From: Nymphaea colorata
Lineage: Eukaryota; Streptophyta; Magnoliopsida; Nymphaeales; Nymphaeaceae
Assembly (NCBI RefSeq): GCF_008831285.2
Contig: NC_045139.1
Span: forward strand, 15,048,354-15,112,353
Length of the DNA stretch: 64,000 nucleotides
Direction of reading: 5' to 3'
Within the stretch, counting starts at the first letter, position 1; every line of letters starts with the position of its first letter. Both the position numbers and the translations under genes were made by a program. Of the stretch, positions 1-12,400 are shown piece after piece. The notes below the pieces were generated by a model. It was not told the DNA's origin, did not search any database, and saw nothing but the letters and a program-made list of their open reading frames with translations.

Positions 1-507
1 CAGGAGACGCAGGTGGTAAATTTTTATTCACTTACGTGGTAATTTTTTAGTATTTACAAACATCTTTCAAAAAACTAATGATCACGTGAATGTGATGCTT
101 CATGCCCAAAAAAACTTATTAAATGCACAGGAATGGCATGACTTTTTCCATCGGAGAGATCACAACTATGTACTTAGCCGTCGTTGTGAAGGACACTCAC
201 TTGATAGTTTCCAAAACCATCGCTTTTTTCCTTTTATATCTAAAATCATCGTCAAGTCCAACATAAAATAGTTCTTTTTGGAAATATTTGACTGTCTGTA
301 ATCGGAGGATTAATACGGGAACACGCAAAATGCAAATGCAGAGATGAAATATAGTCAAGAGGTTGGGGAGTTTTATCGAAGTGTTAAAACGTAACGTCAA
401 TGGAGTTTCGAGACGATGGCTCTCTGACTTTGGTGGGATGATGTGGGGAGGAAATGCAGATGGCAGGAGCGGTTCAGCGAAGGAATCACATAGGGTAGAA
501 GCATCAC

Positions 508-1107
508 CTTGGTGATATTCGGAACCATAGAGCGCAGAGCCAGCAATTGGTGGCTCAGTCTCTTCCTCCTGTTCCTCTCCGACACCAAGTTCTTGCAGTT
601 GAATCCGCCCGACTTCCGCTGATCGTCGCTCTCCGCCTCTTCCTCCTCGCCGGCGCCGGCGACGCCTCCGTCACTGTTACTCTGACCGGCAGCCCCAGAG
701 CAAGGGCTGAACACCATTGGCTGGCAGTACTGCTCCTCTGCGTTTCCTGGAAATTGGCACATCTCCTCAAGGAACGCGTCCTCCCCTGTTTCTGAGAGAG
801 CGACAGCAACATCCAAAGCATCAGCTGCTTCTGCCTGCGATTGTTGGCATTTATCAGGATCCAAGATGTCCATGAAGAAGACATCAGGATCCAGGTGGCT
901 GGTGAAATCGGGGGAGGAGGAGTTGAAGAGATGTTCTTCGAGAAATCTCAGTTCCTCCGACTCCTGCATCCCCCTCTGATACATGTCCTCCAACTCCAGG
1001 GTTGTAACGTAGCCATCCTCTGCGGCTTTGGCAGTGAACCAGGGACTGTGCATGACGGCGTTGAAATTCATTTCTTCAAACTGGAAGAAACTCGTTTCGG
1101 CTGCCAT
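508..1107 (-). CDS. bHLH transcription factor, first exon only (partial at left edge)
   Basis: The ATG ends at 1107 and the exon reads 200 codons to 508, where an in-frame AAG is followed by a GT donor (507-506). The N-terminal 165 residues are acidic and Ser/Glu-rich. Residues 171-200 hold a bHLH basic region and first helix (CKNLVSERNRRKRL, then LLALRSMVPNITK). Asn173, Glu177 and Arg181 sit at the three DNA-contact positions, as in plant factors of the bHLH35/DYT1/FIT/AMS-like groups, which bind E-boxes in the nucleus. In such genes an intron commonly follows the ITK motif and the loop and helix 2 lie in the next exon. I find no such exon between 1 and 507, so the first intron is longer than 500 bp and the gene runs out of the window. 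Reading past the donor gives 36 unrelated residues and a stop. The exact subfamily is not resolved. Confidence 0.82.
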
Positions 1108-1175
1108 TTTCGGAGAAGAATAGTGGTCAGCCTGTTAGATCTCACTCTCCCCGCAATGACAGGGGGAATGGACGC

Positions 1176-1181
1176 TTTATA
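1176..1181 (-). promoter_or_regulatory. TATA box of the bHLH gene
   Basis: On the minus strand the sequence reads CTATAAAG about 70 bp upstream of the bHLH ATG. That is a normal distance for a short plant 5' UTR with transcription starting around 1145-1150. Confidence 0.5.
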
Positions 1182-1319
1182 GAGGAAAGATGGGCAGTCA
1201 TTGAAATTTGAATTGCATCGTGGCAGAATAAAAATGACGGCAACATGTAAACAATTGTAATTCAACAGAGGTGGACGTCGGTGAGATTGATGTGGGTCCC
1301 CAGTAGATCCCATCGTACT

Positions 1320-2130
1320 AAACACATGGTTTCTGCATTTTCTGTTTTTCCAATTGAGAGACTTTCCCTTATTTTTCCTTTCTGAGACTCCGTACCATGT
1401 TGTTTCTTGTCTTGGGTGATTCGAAAAGGCAAAATTATTAGAAACTCAATTCTTGTTTGTTTGAATCGGAGTTAAAGTTATTATAAACTTAATTATAGTT
1501 TGTTTGAATCAGAGTCCAAATTTGAAACAAAATGAACGACATAGGAGGTTTCAGTTTGGTGAACGCGGATTCCGCTTCGGGCCATTTATAGTTAGATCCA
1601 AATCCAAGTTGATCCGGTTCTGATGATGACCATTTGCATGCAATGGTTCACAATTTTTAAGAGATCAATGCTCTGAAGGGCATAGCATAGTTAGTTTGTA
1701 GGTTGGTGAAAGTCTGTTATCAATTTGATTCATGTAGGCGCTGCTTCTCTAGATTGTGGATTGCAAAAGATGGATATGCAACACTTTAGTTGACATGTTT
1801 ATCACTTCCTACCCAAGTGTCGAAGCTATCTTGGATATCAAAATAATCAAGAAAAAAGCTTCAGCCTCTTCGGTATCTCTTTGAAGATTAGTTGAGCTTT
1901 GGGCCCATAAGTCTATTTAATGTAAGTTCTGGATCAGTAAGGCTGCTTGTTACATGCACATGACTTAGAAGTCATAAGGGGCTGTTAGATATTAAAAACA
2001 AGATGAAAGTGTTTCATAAACCTACCTACCTAAAAGTTGGATTACATTAATGAGACACTTGTTAAAGTGTTTTGGAGTATATTTATAAAATATTTGCATT
2101 TTATTCCTAATGTTAAACGATCCTAAGAAC
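1320..2130. other. Intergenic, no gene seen
   Basis: AT-rich DNA without a coding-like frame. Positions about 1666-1700 share a 25-bp stretch with 46290-46325 (see the SINE candidate there), so part of this segment is probably an old dispersed repeat. Confidence 0.5.
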
Positions 2131-2131
2131 A

Positions 2132-2251
2132 GTTTGGTAACAATAATACACTGTCACTCTCTCATGTTCATAAAACAGTGCACTATAGGGTTTTATGAAG
2201 CTGGTGCATTTTTTAAGACAGGTTCAACATAATATGTTATTATTACCAAAC
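2132..2251. mobile_element. Small MITE-like inverted-repeat element (120 bp)
   Basis: The two ends are inverted copies of each other: left GTTTGGTAACAATAATA (2132-2148) and right, on the complement, GTTTGGTAATAATAACA (2251-2235), matching at 15 of 17 positions. The interior is non-coding. Size and structure suit a non-autonomous DNA transposon. I could not settle the target-site duplication or the superfamily. Confidence 0.55.
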
Positions 2252-2259
2252 GATCACAA

Positions 2260-4796
2260 AGAATGAACAATGTCCGACATGGTTTTTAGATTTAAAACGG
2301 AAGAAATGAAAGAACATCAATATAAGCGATGAACCGATAACGAAGCCATACATGAGCTAGAGGGACGACTTGCCGAAATTCTAGTCCATGCATATTACTT
2401 GCCTGGCCAACAGGGTACGTGTCCGGCGAATATTTTAAGCACGCCTTCATATTTATTTCCTTGAGGCAACACGGCCCGCTTCGTGCTTTGTCCTTATAGC
2501 AAGCGACCGTTCCTCTTCACAACTGAGAAGGTTAGGTGAAATGTCATTCAAGATGATAAACATGGCACTCTAATGAGCATGTCTGCTTTTAAATCTCCAA
2601 GCACAGAGACACATATCTTCGATCATGAGGACATTTGACCTCATTAATAGAGTAGTCAAACTCTAGATCTAGCGATCTGTTTTTTGGACAAAATAATTGC
2701 TTCAGAGACATAGTTTACAGTCTAACATCGAGATCTAAAACTCTCTTGGGCACGCTTGAAACAATGCTGATACTACCAACAGATATGTTTGTAAAAGCGA
2801 GCAGGGATTGGGTGCAGCAGAAAACAGCTCAAATGCACCTGATCTCCTCTCCCCAGTTCATACCATAGCATGTAAAGCGCCGCCTCCACGTCGGCCATCT
2901 TTCCATCTTCATTTCAAGTACTCCATAGATTTGTTCATCTGTAAACGCTCCGTCGCTCAAATCCGTAAGCAAGCATACGTTCAGAAACTGTCGCAGACTA
3001 TCCGCTAGCTCTTGAAAAATCAATTGTTGATAACTCTTTTATGGGGTTTGAGACATAAACACTTTTTTTTCCGCCGGATAATTATTCAAGACCCAAACAG
3101 TTGATTAAATTATAACTTTTAATTATCTCAAGCACATTGCCAGAGCCAAATCTGCAAAACATGCTTCATTTGTAACAGTGGGATTAAAATTCATATGCTG
3201 TCTGTCGTTAGGTGGAACCCCTCCCTCTGTGTGGACGGCAACAGATGTGGATGTGGCGTGCCGGTTCTCTGAATCCTCTTTAATTTTTCTATAGATTTGG
3301 ACGTCCCTTTCTACTGAACTAATACTGAAAGTATAATGTTTCCTGATAGACAAGCCTTGGTAACCAAACCATGTTAAAACTGACTAGCAATGCCCCCGCT
3401 CAGTTCTTTCATATCTGTTTTCAAACAAGGCAAAAAATTAATATTGCCGTAACTTTAATTTGGTCATACATATACGCAGAGCATGAAAATTATTTTTATA
3501 TATCAGGAACTTAGAGGATGCTAAAATCATCTAAAGGCATGATGTAGATTCATCCGAGTCACCGCGTACTAGAGGTAATTAAGTGGACCGGGGTGCACAG
3601 GTGCAGAACATGTGTTCCTTGGACCCACTTCCTAAGCGGCTGACCCACTTGAAGGGCAAGTATCAAGCACACAAAGACAGGTGTGTACATGATGCTGGAG
3701 TGTATAAACTTGTGCATAATGTAACCAGCTTCCGTCTTTTTCTACTTTATGCAGCACTGCATTTTTCACATGGCCGAGGGTGAGGACCAATAATCGTTGT
3801 CATCGCATGGCCATATGACAGAATACTGTCACATTGCACAACAGCAAAAAATATACAACCGTTTTGGCTTTCAACTTCAACGAGACCAGCTGTGCACGTG
3901 GGCCCACTACTTCAATGTGATGATGGCAACAATTCACCACGGCACCCAATGATAATAATAAATATTAATATAATATTAATGATGTTATTATTATTAGTAA
4001 TATTATTATTATTGTTGCCTTTCCATTCGATGGTGGTGTTAAGCTACAAGATTTTGATAGAATTAGCGAACAATAGATGCATCTCAAAAATGTATTAATT
4101 CTTGAAAATAGCTTGCATGCAATTACAGATTGTGATGTCACAGTTTATGAATGTCGCGAGTGTTGATTAATCTTTTCATTGTCTCTCTTATTCACTGATT
4201 CACATATGCTCTTGCCGGTTACATCGATGGCATGCATGAAATTTTCGGAAATCTTTCTAAGCTGATAAATATTTAAGGAAAAAGATACGTCTACGTGCTT
4301 CATAACTTATAGCTAATATCAATCGCATTTTTAATAAAGACTGTCGTATTCGTGAAAGCACGAACCAGTTTTTCTTTAGCATAAAGGCAAGTACTAAAGA
4401 ATAACATAAGCTCACTCCAACTTCTCTATGGCATAAAACCCGCATAATTCTTATAAGGACTTGCAAAAAGCATTTACTCAGAAATATGAATGCGCATCTT
4501 CTGAAATCTCTTGGCGTGACGTTAGAGGGAGAGTTTTACCCAAGTACTAACGGCACCACAAAGATATCTACGTCCCGAATAATTACATTGGCTGGTAAAT
4601 ATTATGCCAAAATGTTCACATAGAGTGGCAATTTCATCTTTTCTTTTCTTTTTCCTCATTTTTTGGTGCAGTGAGTGTGGACAACAAATAAGATCTTTCT
4701 CTTCCAAATCATTTGTCTTTATTTTATAACATTAATGTTGCAGCTAGTGAGCCACGTTTCACTCTTTGGGTAGTTCCACGTTGAGAGTTTTCCCTT

Positions 4797-4800
<4 letters not shown>
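2260..4800. other. Intergenic, no gene seen
   Basis: No frame has convincing codon structure, family similarity or splice support. A stretch at 3950-4015 is low-complexity ATT/ATA sequence. The remainder is ordinary AT-rich spacer. Confidence 0.5.

Positions 4801-4841
<41 letters not shown>
4801..4841. repeat. (TA)n microsatellite
   Basis: About 20 uninterrupted TA units, which makes this a likely polymorphic locus. Short peptides of alternating Ile and Tyr read across it are artefacts. Confidence 0.95.
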
Positions 4842-4843
<2 letters not shown>

Positions 4844-6222
4844 GAAGTTGGTTTAACAAGTGAAGGTTTGTTAGGTCAACTATGGCCGGTGGCCTTGTGA
4901 AATGGTCAAACACGTGTTTGAATTCATGTTTGGTTGGAAAATTGGTTGGACGTTTCTTCACATTTCTTTGAATGGACGGTGGAGCCAACAGAACGAAGCC
5001 CGGTGGAGTCCGGAATGCAGTTCAACAACTTTAACCCTTCACTAGCTCTATGATACAAAGAATAAGAGGAACCAGACAATTAATTTAATATTTTTTTTCT
5101 CACATGAATGGCAACTGGAGTATGTTGCAGTGTTTGTGTCAAACCCCATTCAATTCTTAAAAAGACCCAATATGTATATGGCCTTTGGTGTATTCTTCTA
5201 CATGTATGCAAAAGGCTGTTGTACTGCAGACGTGTGTATTTGTGGTGGTGATGAAAAGAATAACTTTGAGAAGAGGGGGTTGGTGTAACGGATGGACGGG
5301 GCGGAGATAGTAGGCAAACGTACCTTTTTGAAAATTTTTTGGTACGTTAAAAAAAAGACTACTAAAGTACAAGTTGAAGCGCAGCAGAAGCAGCACCCTT
5401 GAGCACTTATTGTATATTAAGGGAATGAGGGGTTGGATGAAATGAAAAAGAATAAAAGCGTTTTTAAGTTTTGATTTCTCGGTTACACAAAAAAACATAT
5501 AAAAGAAAGAAATTCGAACTTTAAAAAAAAAAAAAAAAAGGCATGAACTAAAGAACTCTAATTTGTACGGCACGTGGGAGGATCAGCGGAAGGTGTTCCA
5601 AGTTCCAACGCGTTATTTATTTGTCTGGTGTCTGCTTAGATGTGGCATACTCCATCATGTAACTTTATCTACGTTGATGAATTATTTGGTCCCCATCATC
5701 ATCATCAATTGCTGTCTCGTTTCTTTGTGGCAAGTATGGGAAGCGAAGGCCTGCGAACTCGGTCTCTCAACAAAAAAAATATCCAAATCAACAAAATTAA
5801 GCAATCATATGTGTGTTGGGTATGAGACTCGGAGGGTCGGTTAAATGAGCGTCGGGTCAATTCAAAGTTCTCGGCCGTGTGTAGTGAAGAAAGTGAATCC
5901 TGGCCACCGAAACGACGACACGCAGGCAGCATGCTGCATGCATCCACATAAAACTAAGTATTCACATGCAGTTTTTTAATGCCTCCAACGACCGTAAAGT
6001 CGGCCCAGATGATTAAATAAATGCAGAGCAAAGACTGATGATATTAACAAGGAAAGGGCTAGAAACTAGGCTTGTGCTAGCCTAGCATTTGGTCGGGAAA
6101 TTCGTTCATAAATTTCTAACGAGTTACTTAAATATTAACTTTTCAGTATTCAATAGGCATAGTAAACTCCAGTATTGTATTTAGCTGTTGCATACAGGAG
6201 CAGTTCCCTTGTTGTAGTGAAT
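4842..6222. other. Intergenic, no gene seen
   Basis: AT-rich spacer with a poly-A run at about 5523-5539 and short low-complexity tracts. No protein family is recognised in any frame. Confidence 0.45.
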
Positions 6223-6244
6223 AGAGAGAGAGAGAGAGAGAGAG
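6223..6244. repeat. (GA)n microsatellite
   Basis: About 11 GA units, just downstream (in the minus-strand sense) of the weak candidate exon at 6275-6450. Confidence 0.9.
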
Positions 6245-6274
6245 TTATAATTAGCTGATAAGCTTGCTTTTCAG

Positions 6275-6450
6275 TCATCGTTCATTGCCGGAGCAGCTCA
6301 ACCTGTTTATCGGCCCTACATTTCCGGAATGAGCTGGCTGCTGGTGGGGAATCTGATCGCTCGGCACGGCAGCTACTGCTGGCAAGGCCTCCCACTTCTC
6401 TGCCCGCTGCATGCAGATGGTGGCCCAGTCTGACTGGCCTCCAGAACTCT
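6275..6450 (-). other. Possible 3'-terminal exon of an unrecognised gene, or a gene remnant
   Basis: A minus-strand frame ending in TGA at 6275-6277 is locally GC-rich, unlike its AT-rich surroundings. It reads a protein-like stretch including SDWATICMQRAEKWEALPAV and a Pro/Ser/Asn-rich tail. Possible acceptors (ending ACACAG or AAACAG on the minus strand) lie just upstream, near 6460-6485. I recognise no family and find no matching upstream exon, so this may be a relic or chance. Confidence 0.2.
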
Positions 6451-6599
6451 TTCCAAGTACTGTTTTCGTCATATACGTAGCTGTGTACAGGACCACAGCA
6501 TATCAGAGTAAATATTGCTCCAAAGAAGAGAACTTTGGCATCTGCAACAGATCTCAAATAATAAAGGGCCCTATGTTGTTTGCCACGTACGTACATGTT

Positions 6600-8500
6600 T
6601 AAACTTTCCTGTCACCTGCGTTGCTTAGCCCACTTGCGCATATATATGGGGCCGTATTATATAATCCCCAGATGGTATAGCAGAGAAATGTAATGCAAAG
6701 CTAATTATGTGAAAGATGAGTGCTCTCTAAACCTCAATTCTTTATCATTGTTGCTTTGCTTTTACAAAATCAATTAGATAAAAAATGGCAACTGTTGCTC
6801 TCCCTCTTTTTTTGTCCTTTTTCCTTTTTCCACTTCAACAATTTAATGCTGAACACTGCTCGGCCATGCCTTAAGTTTGGGAGTCGGGAAGAACTGGGAA
6901 ACGTGCTATTCAGAAGTTCGTGTCTTCTACCCCGACAAGTAGATCAGAAACAGCTGGATGGGATAGGCCTAGCATCTAGGTAGCTTCACTTAGTTCATCC
7001 AAATGTCCATCCTAATGGCAGGTCAGGTTTTGTTGATAATTATCTGATCAATTGGTATCCCTCTACCCTGCCACTTGAAGTTTTCAACCGTATGGTTGAA
7101 GCTTTAATATGATTTTTGTACAGGTTCAAATTTTTAAAATCTCATAACTTCAAAGCCAAGAACTGCTACATATATGCACTTAGAAAGTTCATAGAGTTAC
7201 TGATCACCAATTAAATTGGAGAGGATCTTGGTCTGAACACTGATCAGGGGTAAATCGTTTATCAGTAAAATAACAAATTATTATGTCAGAATAATGGTAT
7301 CTCTTCTCGCTTTTCTTTAATTATTATTAACATTTACCTTTAGCTGGGTAGCTCAAGATTGGTGCATGTCAGCAAAAGTAGGTGGGGTTGCTAACATCAC
7401 ATCACCCCAAAGAAGAAGCAAAGCATAAAAAAGCTAGCTCATAAAGGAAGCCATCAGTATGTTTTTCTCTTTTCAATATTATCAATTAAAAGTACTGGTG
7501 ATGAATGAAGAAGCTAGCAGAAAAAGAGACAGAGCATATAACATTATCATCACATTATATCCATAAAAAAAAAAAAAACCATTAAAACTCATCCATAATT
7601 CCCCATCTGTTTTGTTGTCTGAGATTGTCGATTATGTTTAAATTGGTTGACCACATTTATGAGCTCATGCAGAAGAACGAGTTAGCTAGACTTGAAAGCA
7701 CTCTTAACCATCTGGAATTAGCTGATAATGTCGTTGTTTGAACCTCTGGTAGAAAGTTTTTATATTTTCCAGTAGTTCACATCAAAGTTTCCGTGGCCGG
7801 GCAGATGGTAACGACAAAACAAATTATTTGGTGTCCTCGTCCTGGGTATTTGGATAACTACTAAGGCCAATAATGTTGATCGACTGGAATTATGTGAGCA
7901 GGCTCTACTGTTTTCCTGGCCCAGTGGGTTCAACCAGGGGGTGTAAGTGGATCAATTACAATCTTGGGGACGTTCTCTTCTTTTCTGTGCCAAATGCTGA
8001 GCAAATTTCGTTAATTTCTTATGTGTCAGGGTGATCCAAGATCCTTCATGACCTGCTTATGGGCAGTGAACTCTTAAACATTCTTCAATAAGTCCAATCC
8101 CTTGTTCAGATGAACATACAAAACCAGTGTATAACTTACAAATGAAACGAATTTTCTTACGCATGCATCTCAAGAGTATTATCTCGATCGAGTCATGGCG
8201 TTTATGTTCTTGACCAGTTGTCAGATGCTACAAAACAAAAAAAGATCAATCACCAACCAACCCAAGAAGGCCTATTTTCCAATTACTTATTCTTCCGCCC
8301 CCACCCACAAATATTTTATTTTTCTTTTGTAACAGGTGTCATTTTGCCGCAAAGAATGCAAATAATAAATGGATATATATTGACCGCATGCACGGCGTGA
8401 TCTGATCGGCATCTGACCATCAAATAATCTAAAATTGGCCACATGGGTCATGGATTCTCAGGCAAAGCATTGGCCCCAGGATCAACGTCACTTCACGCCA
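6600..8500. other. Intergenic, no gene seen
   Basis: AT-rich sequence with short homopolymers (for example poly-A around 7566-7578) and no coding-like frame on either strand. Confidence 0.45.
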
Positions 8501-8508
8501 GTGGAGGG

Positions 8509-8651
8509 CATGCCTAAGGGCGGTCATGCCTAAGGGCGGTGGTTCTATTCCAACTAGTTGAAAAAAAAAATACAATTTAAAAATTTTTAGTTGAGTGGTT
8601 TTATTCCAACTAGTTGAAAAAAAAATACAATTTAAAAATTTTTAGTTGAGT
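8509..8651. repeat. Nested local tandem duplications (16 bp and 56 bp)
   Basis: A 16-bp unit (CATGCCTAAGGGCGGT) occurs twice in a row at 8509-8540. Directly after it, a unit of about 56 bp beginning GGTTYTATTCCAACTAG occurs twice (8541-8596 and 8597-8651). The two copies differ at one base and in the length of an A-run. The near-identity implies a recent replication or repair event. Confidence 0.85.
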
Positions 8652-9106
8652 AATGTATTTTTTTGGATTTTGGTTTAGTTTAATCTTATCTGGATAAGTT
8701 CGTTGAACCATTTGACCCACTTTTGAAAAAAATCTTCACTTTACCCCTCCTCCACGCTATTAATAACATAGATGACTTTATCATTAGCTATCGACCAAAA
8801 ACATAATGAAGGGATGGAATCTACATGCTGGCTTCCGTAAAATTATCTCGACACATCACCTGCATGATGAATGGAATAAACAAGCTCTTAAGTTGAAGAA
8901 GATTAAGAGATCAATAGCCAAGGTGAAGCTTTACTTAGAATAATCCTGCAAGAGTTGCAGGACGTAAAAGAAGAGCAAAAAGGTAATGGAAAAAAGATTC
9001 ACAATTTTCCTTTTTTTCTAACCCAACGTATTGACAAATTAAAGATTTGGTAGATATGTGTTAAAGTTAAAAAGGAAAAACGGATTCGGGCTGGTGAAAA
9101 AACTCT

Positions 9107-9244
9107 TGTTTGGCGAATACAGCACTTTGTAAGCATTTCATGATTACTGTTTAAAGATTGAAGCAGATTTAAACACCTAGTTCTAGTATTTTATGAATCT
9201 GCTCTAATTATGCAACACTCACAAAACGTTCTAACTGCTAAACG
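9107..9244. mobile_element. MITE-like element, copy of a family repeated in this window
   Basis: The ends are weakly inverted (TGTTTGGCGAATACAG at the left, GTTTAGCAGTTAGAA on the complement at the right). The interior carries TTATGAATCTGCTCTAAT followed by AACACTCACAA. The same words in the same order occur at 39276-39480 and 49069-49222. The element is non-coding. Confidence 0.45.
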
Positions 9245-9499
9245 ACCTCCACATGACATTCTAATTTCTAGATTATCCGAATATGCATCAGCCCATGTTG
9301 GCCTTAAACCTCTCCGATCAACTGATGGCAAGCTGCCGACACTATGTATATCGGCAGATACGGGCCTGTACGTACGCTCTACTATGTCAAGCAGCATTAC
9401 TGCTGCAGAATCTGGCTTTTTCCTTAAAATAGAAAGAAATGACTGCACCTGTGACTATAAATTGACATCTGCGGGTAGCGGGTGAAAGTGGTTGTGAAA

Positions 9500-12400
9500 T
9501 TGTGATGTCATTGTGCTCACAAGGCATTGATCAGAACTTAGTGGAGGACCACCATCTTAGCCAAAGGGTATAGCAGATTCAGGTCCCGAAGCAGGGACAT
9601 TTCGCTATCTTCTGCGAACAACCAAAATAAATGATAAAACAATAGAAGCTGAAAGGAACAAGCAGAAATCCATCAATATATAATTGGTAGATCCCAGGGC
9701 ACTCCCAGTTGATTATTGAAGTAAATGTTTTGCTGAGAAACATATATTAAGTCATTTTTTGAGTTTCACATGCTTCTATAACAACCAAACAATGAGTGGC
9801 TTTAATGACTTCAAATTTTTAACAGTATAAAAAGCAATGATTACTTCAAGACAACTTGAACAAAGATATATTTTATGTTCAATTAGTGATTATAAACACA
9901 TTAGAATATTAATATATTGTTCAAAATATTTTCTTATAAAAACTTTAAGAACTCTAGTTTTTGTCCTGGACTTAAGTGGTCTGAGATATATTAATTTTTA
10001 ATGTATACAAGTTGGTAAAAACCAGACACTTACCAGACCCATTGATTTTTTTTGTTCAAAAATTATTTTAAATACAATATAAATATTTTAATATATTTAT
10101 AAAGACTATTTTGACATAAAATATGGTTTGATTCAAGTTTTTTTTATTATAAAAGTACCATTAAAGTATAACCAATCATCAACTTAGTACATGTTCTGCG
10201 TCAACTTTTTCTTAAAATCATAACAATAAAGTTAGATTGCCAAAAAAAAGTACTTTGAAAATCAACATCAAAAGGTCTGATTTGGTTAGAGGAACCGAGG
10301 GAATTGTGCCCTTTGAATTGAGAGTGGATAAAGTCTCACCGTCTCATGGGTCCCCGAATTTAATGCCATCAGTAAGAGCCCTGGACACGCGTAAGTTTTT
10401 TGTGGTGCTCTGCATTAAAAGGATTGGTCATGCGTCAGATCAGGCTTTAAATGGGGGACAAGGTCTTCATCACGGAAACCAGTCACCGCGAGCTACAATT
10501 TTATATTTTTCTGAGACTGATTTTACAATAGTCGCTAAAGCGTGAGAACGATTGCTATGATATGGCATTGATAGTAACGTGAGTCTAAAACTTATTCTCG
10601 TTTTTGAAAATGCTTAAGCACTCGTTGTAGTAAGGTGGTGGTCATGCTACGGCCCAGCGAGGGCTCCCCATTTCTCTTTCAAATTTTGAATATTTAAAAC
10701 GAAATAAAATAAAATGACCAGCTCATTCTTATTGGAAATATCTCCTTTTGTCCGTATCTTTTCTCTCCACATTCCTCGCGGGAGTGCTTAATGCCATTGA
10801 ATCTAACAAGCATCATTTCCTTCCAAGCTTATCTAGTGGGTTCGAAGGCCCCTTGAAATAACTCGGTCCAGTAATTTATGGTATACCCAAGTGTACAGAC
10901 GATCATATGCCGCTCTCATCTGCTAGCGCCGTTGAATATCTTACTAGAACTAAATTCATCCACTAGCTAGCTCTATCCATCATTTTTGGGTCAATCGAAA
11001 ATGTCAAAGTTGCGTTTTCAATATGACTTGCTTCAATCCGAGGGACATACCATGTGTTCGCCTGTTGGGTTTGAGTCATGTCAAGTTTGGACATTAGCTA
11101 GTTACTAAAAGACGAGTCGGAGTTGCGATGGAGAAGACCTACTGCTGAATCCGAGCAAGTACTCTACAATTTGATGAAGCATCTCCAAATCGGATACATT
11201 GTGAAGCATGATCCCAAAAACAGAAACCGGAACTAATTGGTGGTCTAACCTACCATTCATTGATAAGACATATTTGTATACAAGTGGCAAAAGAACGACG
11301 CAGACCGGCCAAATTAAGCTTTAGCCAGACTTAGTCCCATGTCTAAGAGAAATGCACCCATCCCACCAGCTTTAGCCAGAGCTTGCCTAAGCTTAAAGGC
11401 CATTGGCGTACAAGAAAGGGATTCGGCAACGTTTCTCATTGAAAACGGGCTCAATTCATAAGTCTAAGCATCAAACTCACCTCTCATTTAAACAAACTAC
11501 CAGCAACTCGGTCCCACTCTCACCACTACAACAACAAAAGGAAAACCCTCCATGACTACAGCAGCACTTAAAGGTGGGCATCCGCCAGGACTTGGGCTGG
11601 TTATTTGACGTTTGGGTTTGCCGAATAAAAGAAACTCAGCTGGCCGGGCTGATTTGACTCAGGTATCGGAGGCCCTACTTGGCCCAGTATATGCATTTAA
11701 ACCCCACCTTTTTTGTTCACTCATATATATATATACACACACCAATGTCAACCATATAAAGCAGAGATGTATGGTTGAAAAAAATATATATGTAAAACTA
11801 ATACTACATGATGTCAATACCTATCACATTTTGCTCCTTGTTTTTTTCTTAATTGTTCATCATGTTAAATTGGACAAGCTCAATTAGATAACCGTGTAAC
11901 TACAAGAAGTTAATATATGCATATATATAATCTTTCCCACTGTTGCGTCGCAACCTACACCCTTCCAAACTCTTAGCGTATTACCAATAACTCCATTTAA
12001 AAATTCTTGAACTTTAGCAAAGCACTCCCTTAGAAACTTTTGATATTTCACCAAAAGTTTCAAAGACATTAAAAAAATTATTAAGGCTATTAAATAAAGG
12101 TGAGCATCAAACCAGACACCCAAACGGCATGAAAATGACAAGGAATCGCAGCCTACAATTAAACGGGCTAGGCTTTGGCTGTCAGAGAGGTCTTTGAGCC
12201 TGCTCAAGCCCAGCATTGTCAGGCATCGGCTGACCCAACCCAGCCCTTTTCTAGCAGCCCGTTTCTGGCAGAAAGTGCAGACCAGACCAGGCCGTTGCTC
12301 ATCTTATTCAAAACATTTCATGTTAAGAGCAACCACATCCAATTTGCATATCGTTGAATGAATGTCTTATCAGACCGCAGTGGTTCAATAGGCAGACGCA

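Noticed and set aside
10237-10545. A 102-codon plus-strand frame
   Set aside because: No recognised domain, no splice context, and codon composition like the surrounding spacer.
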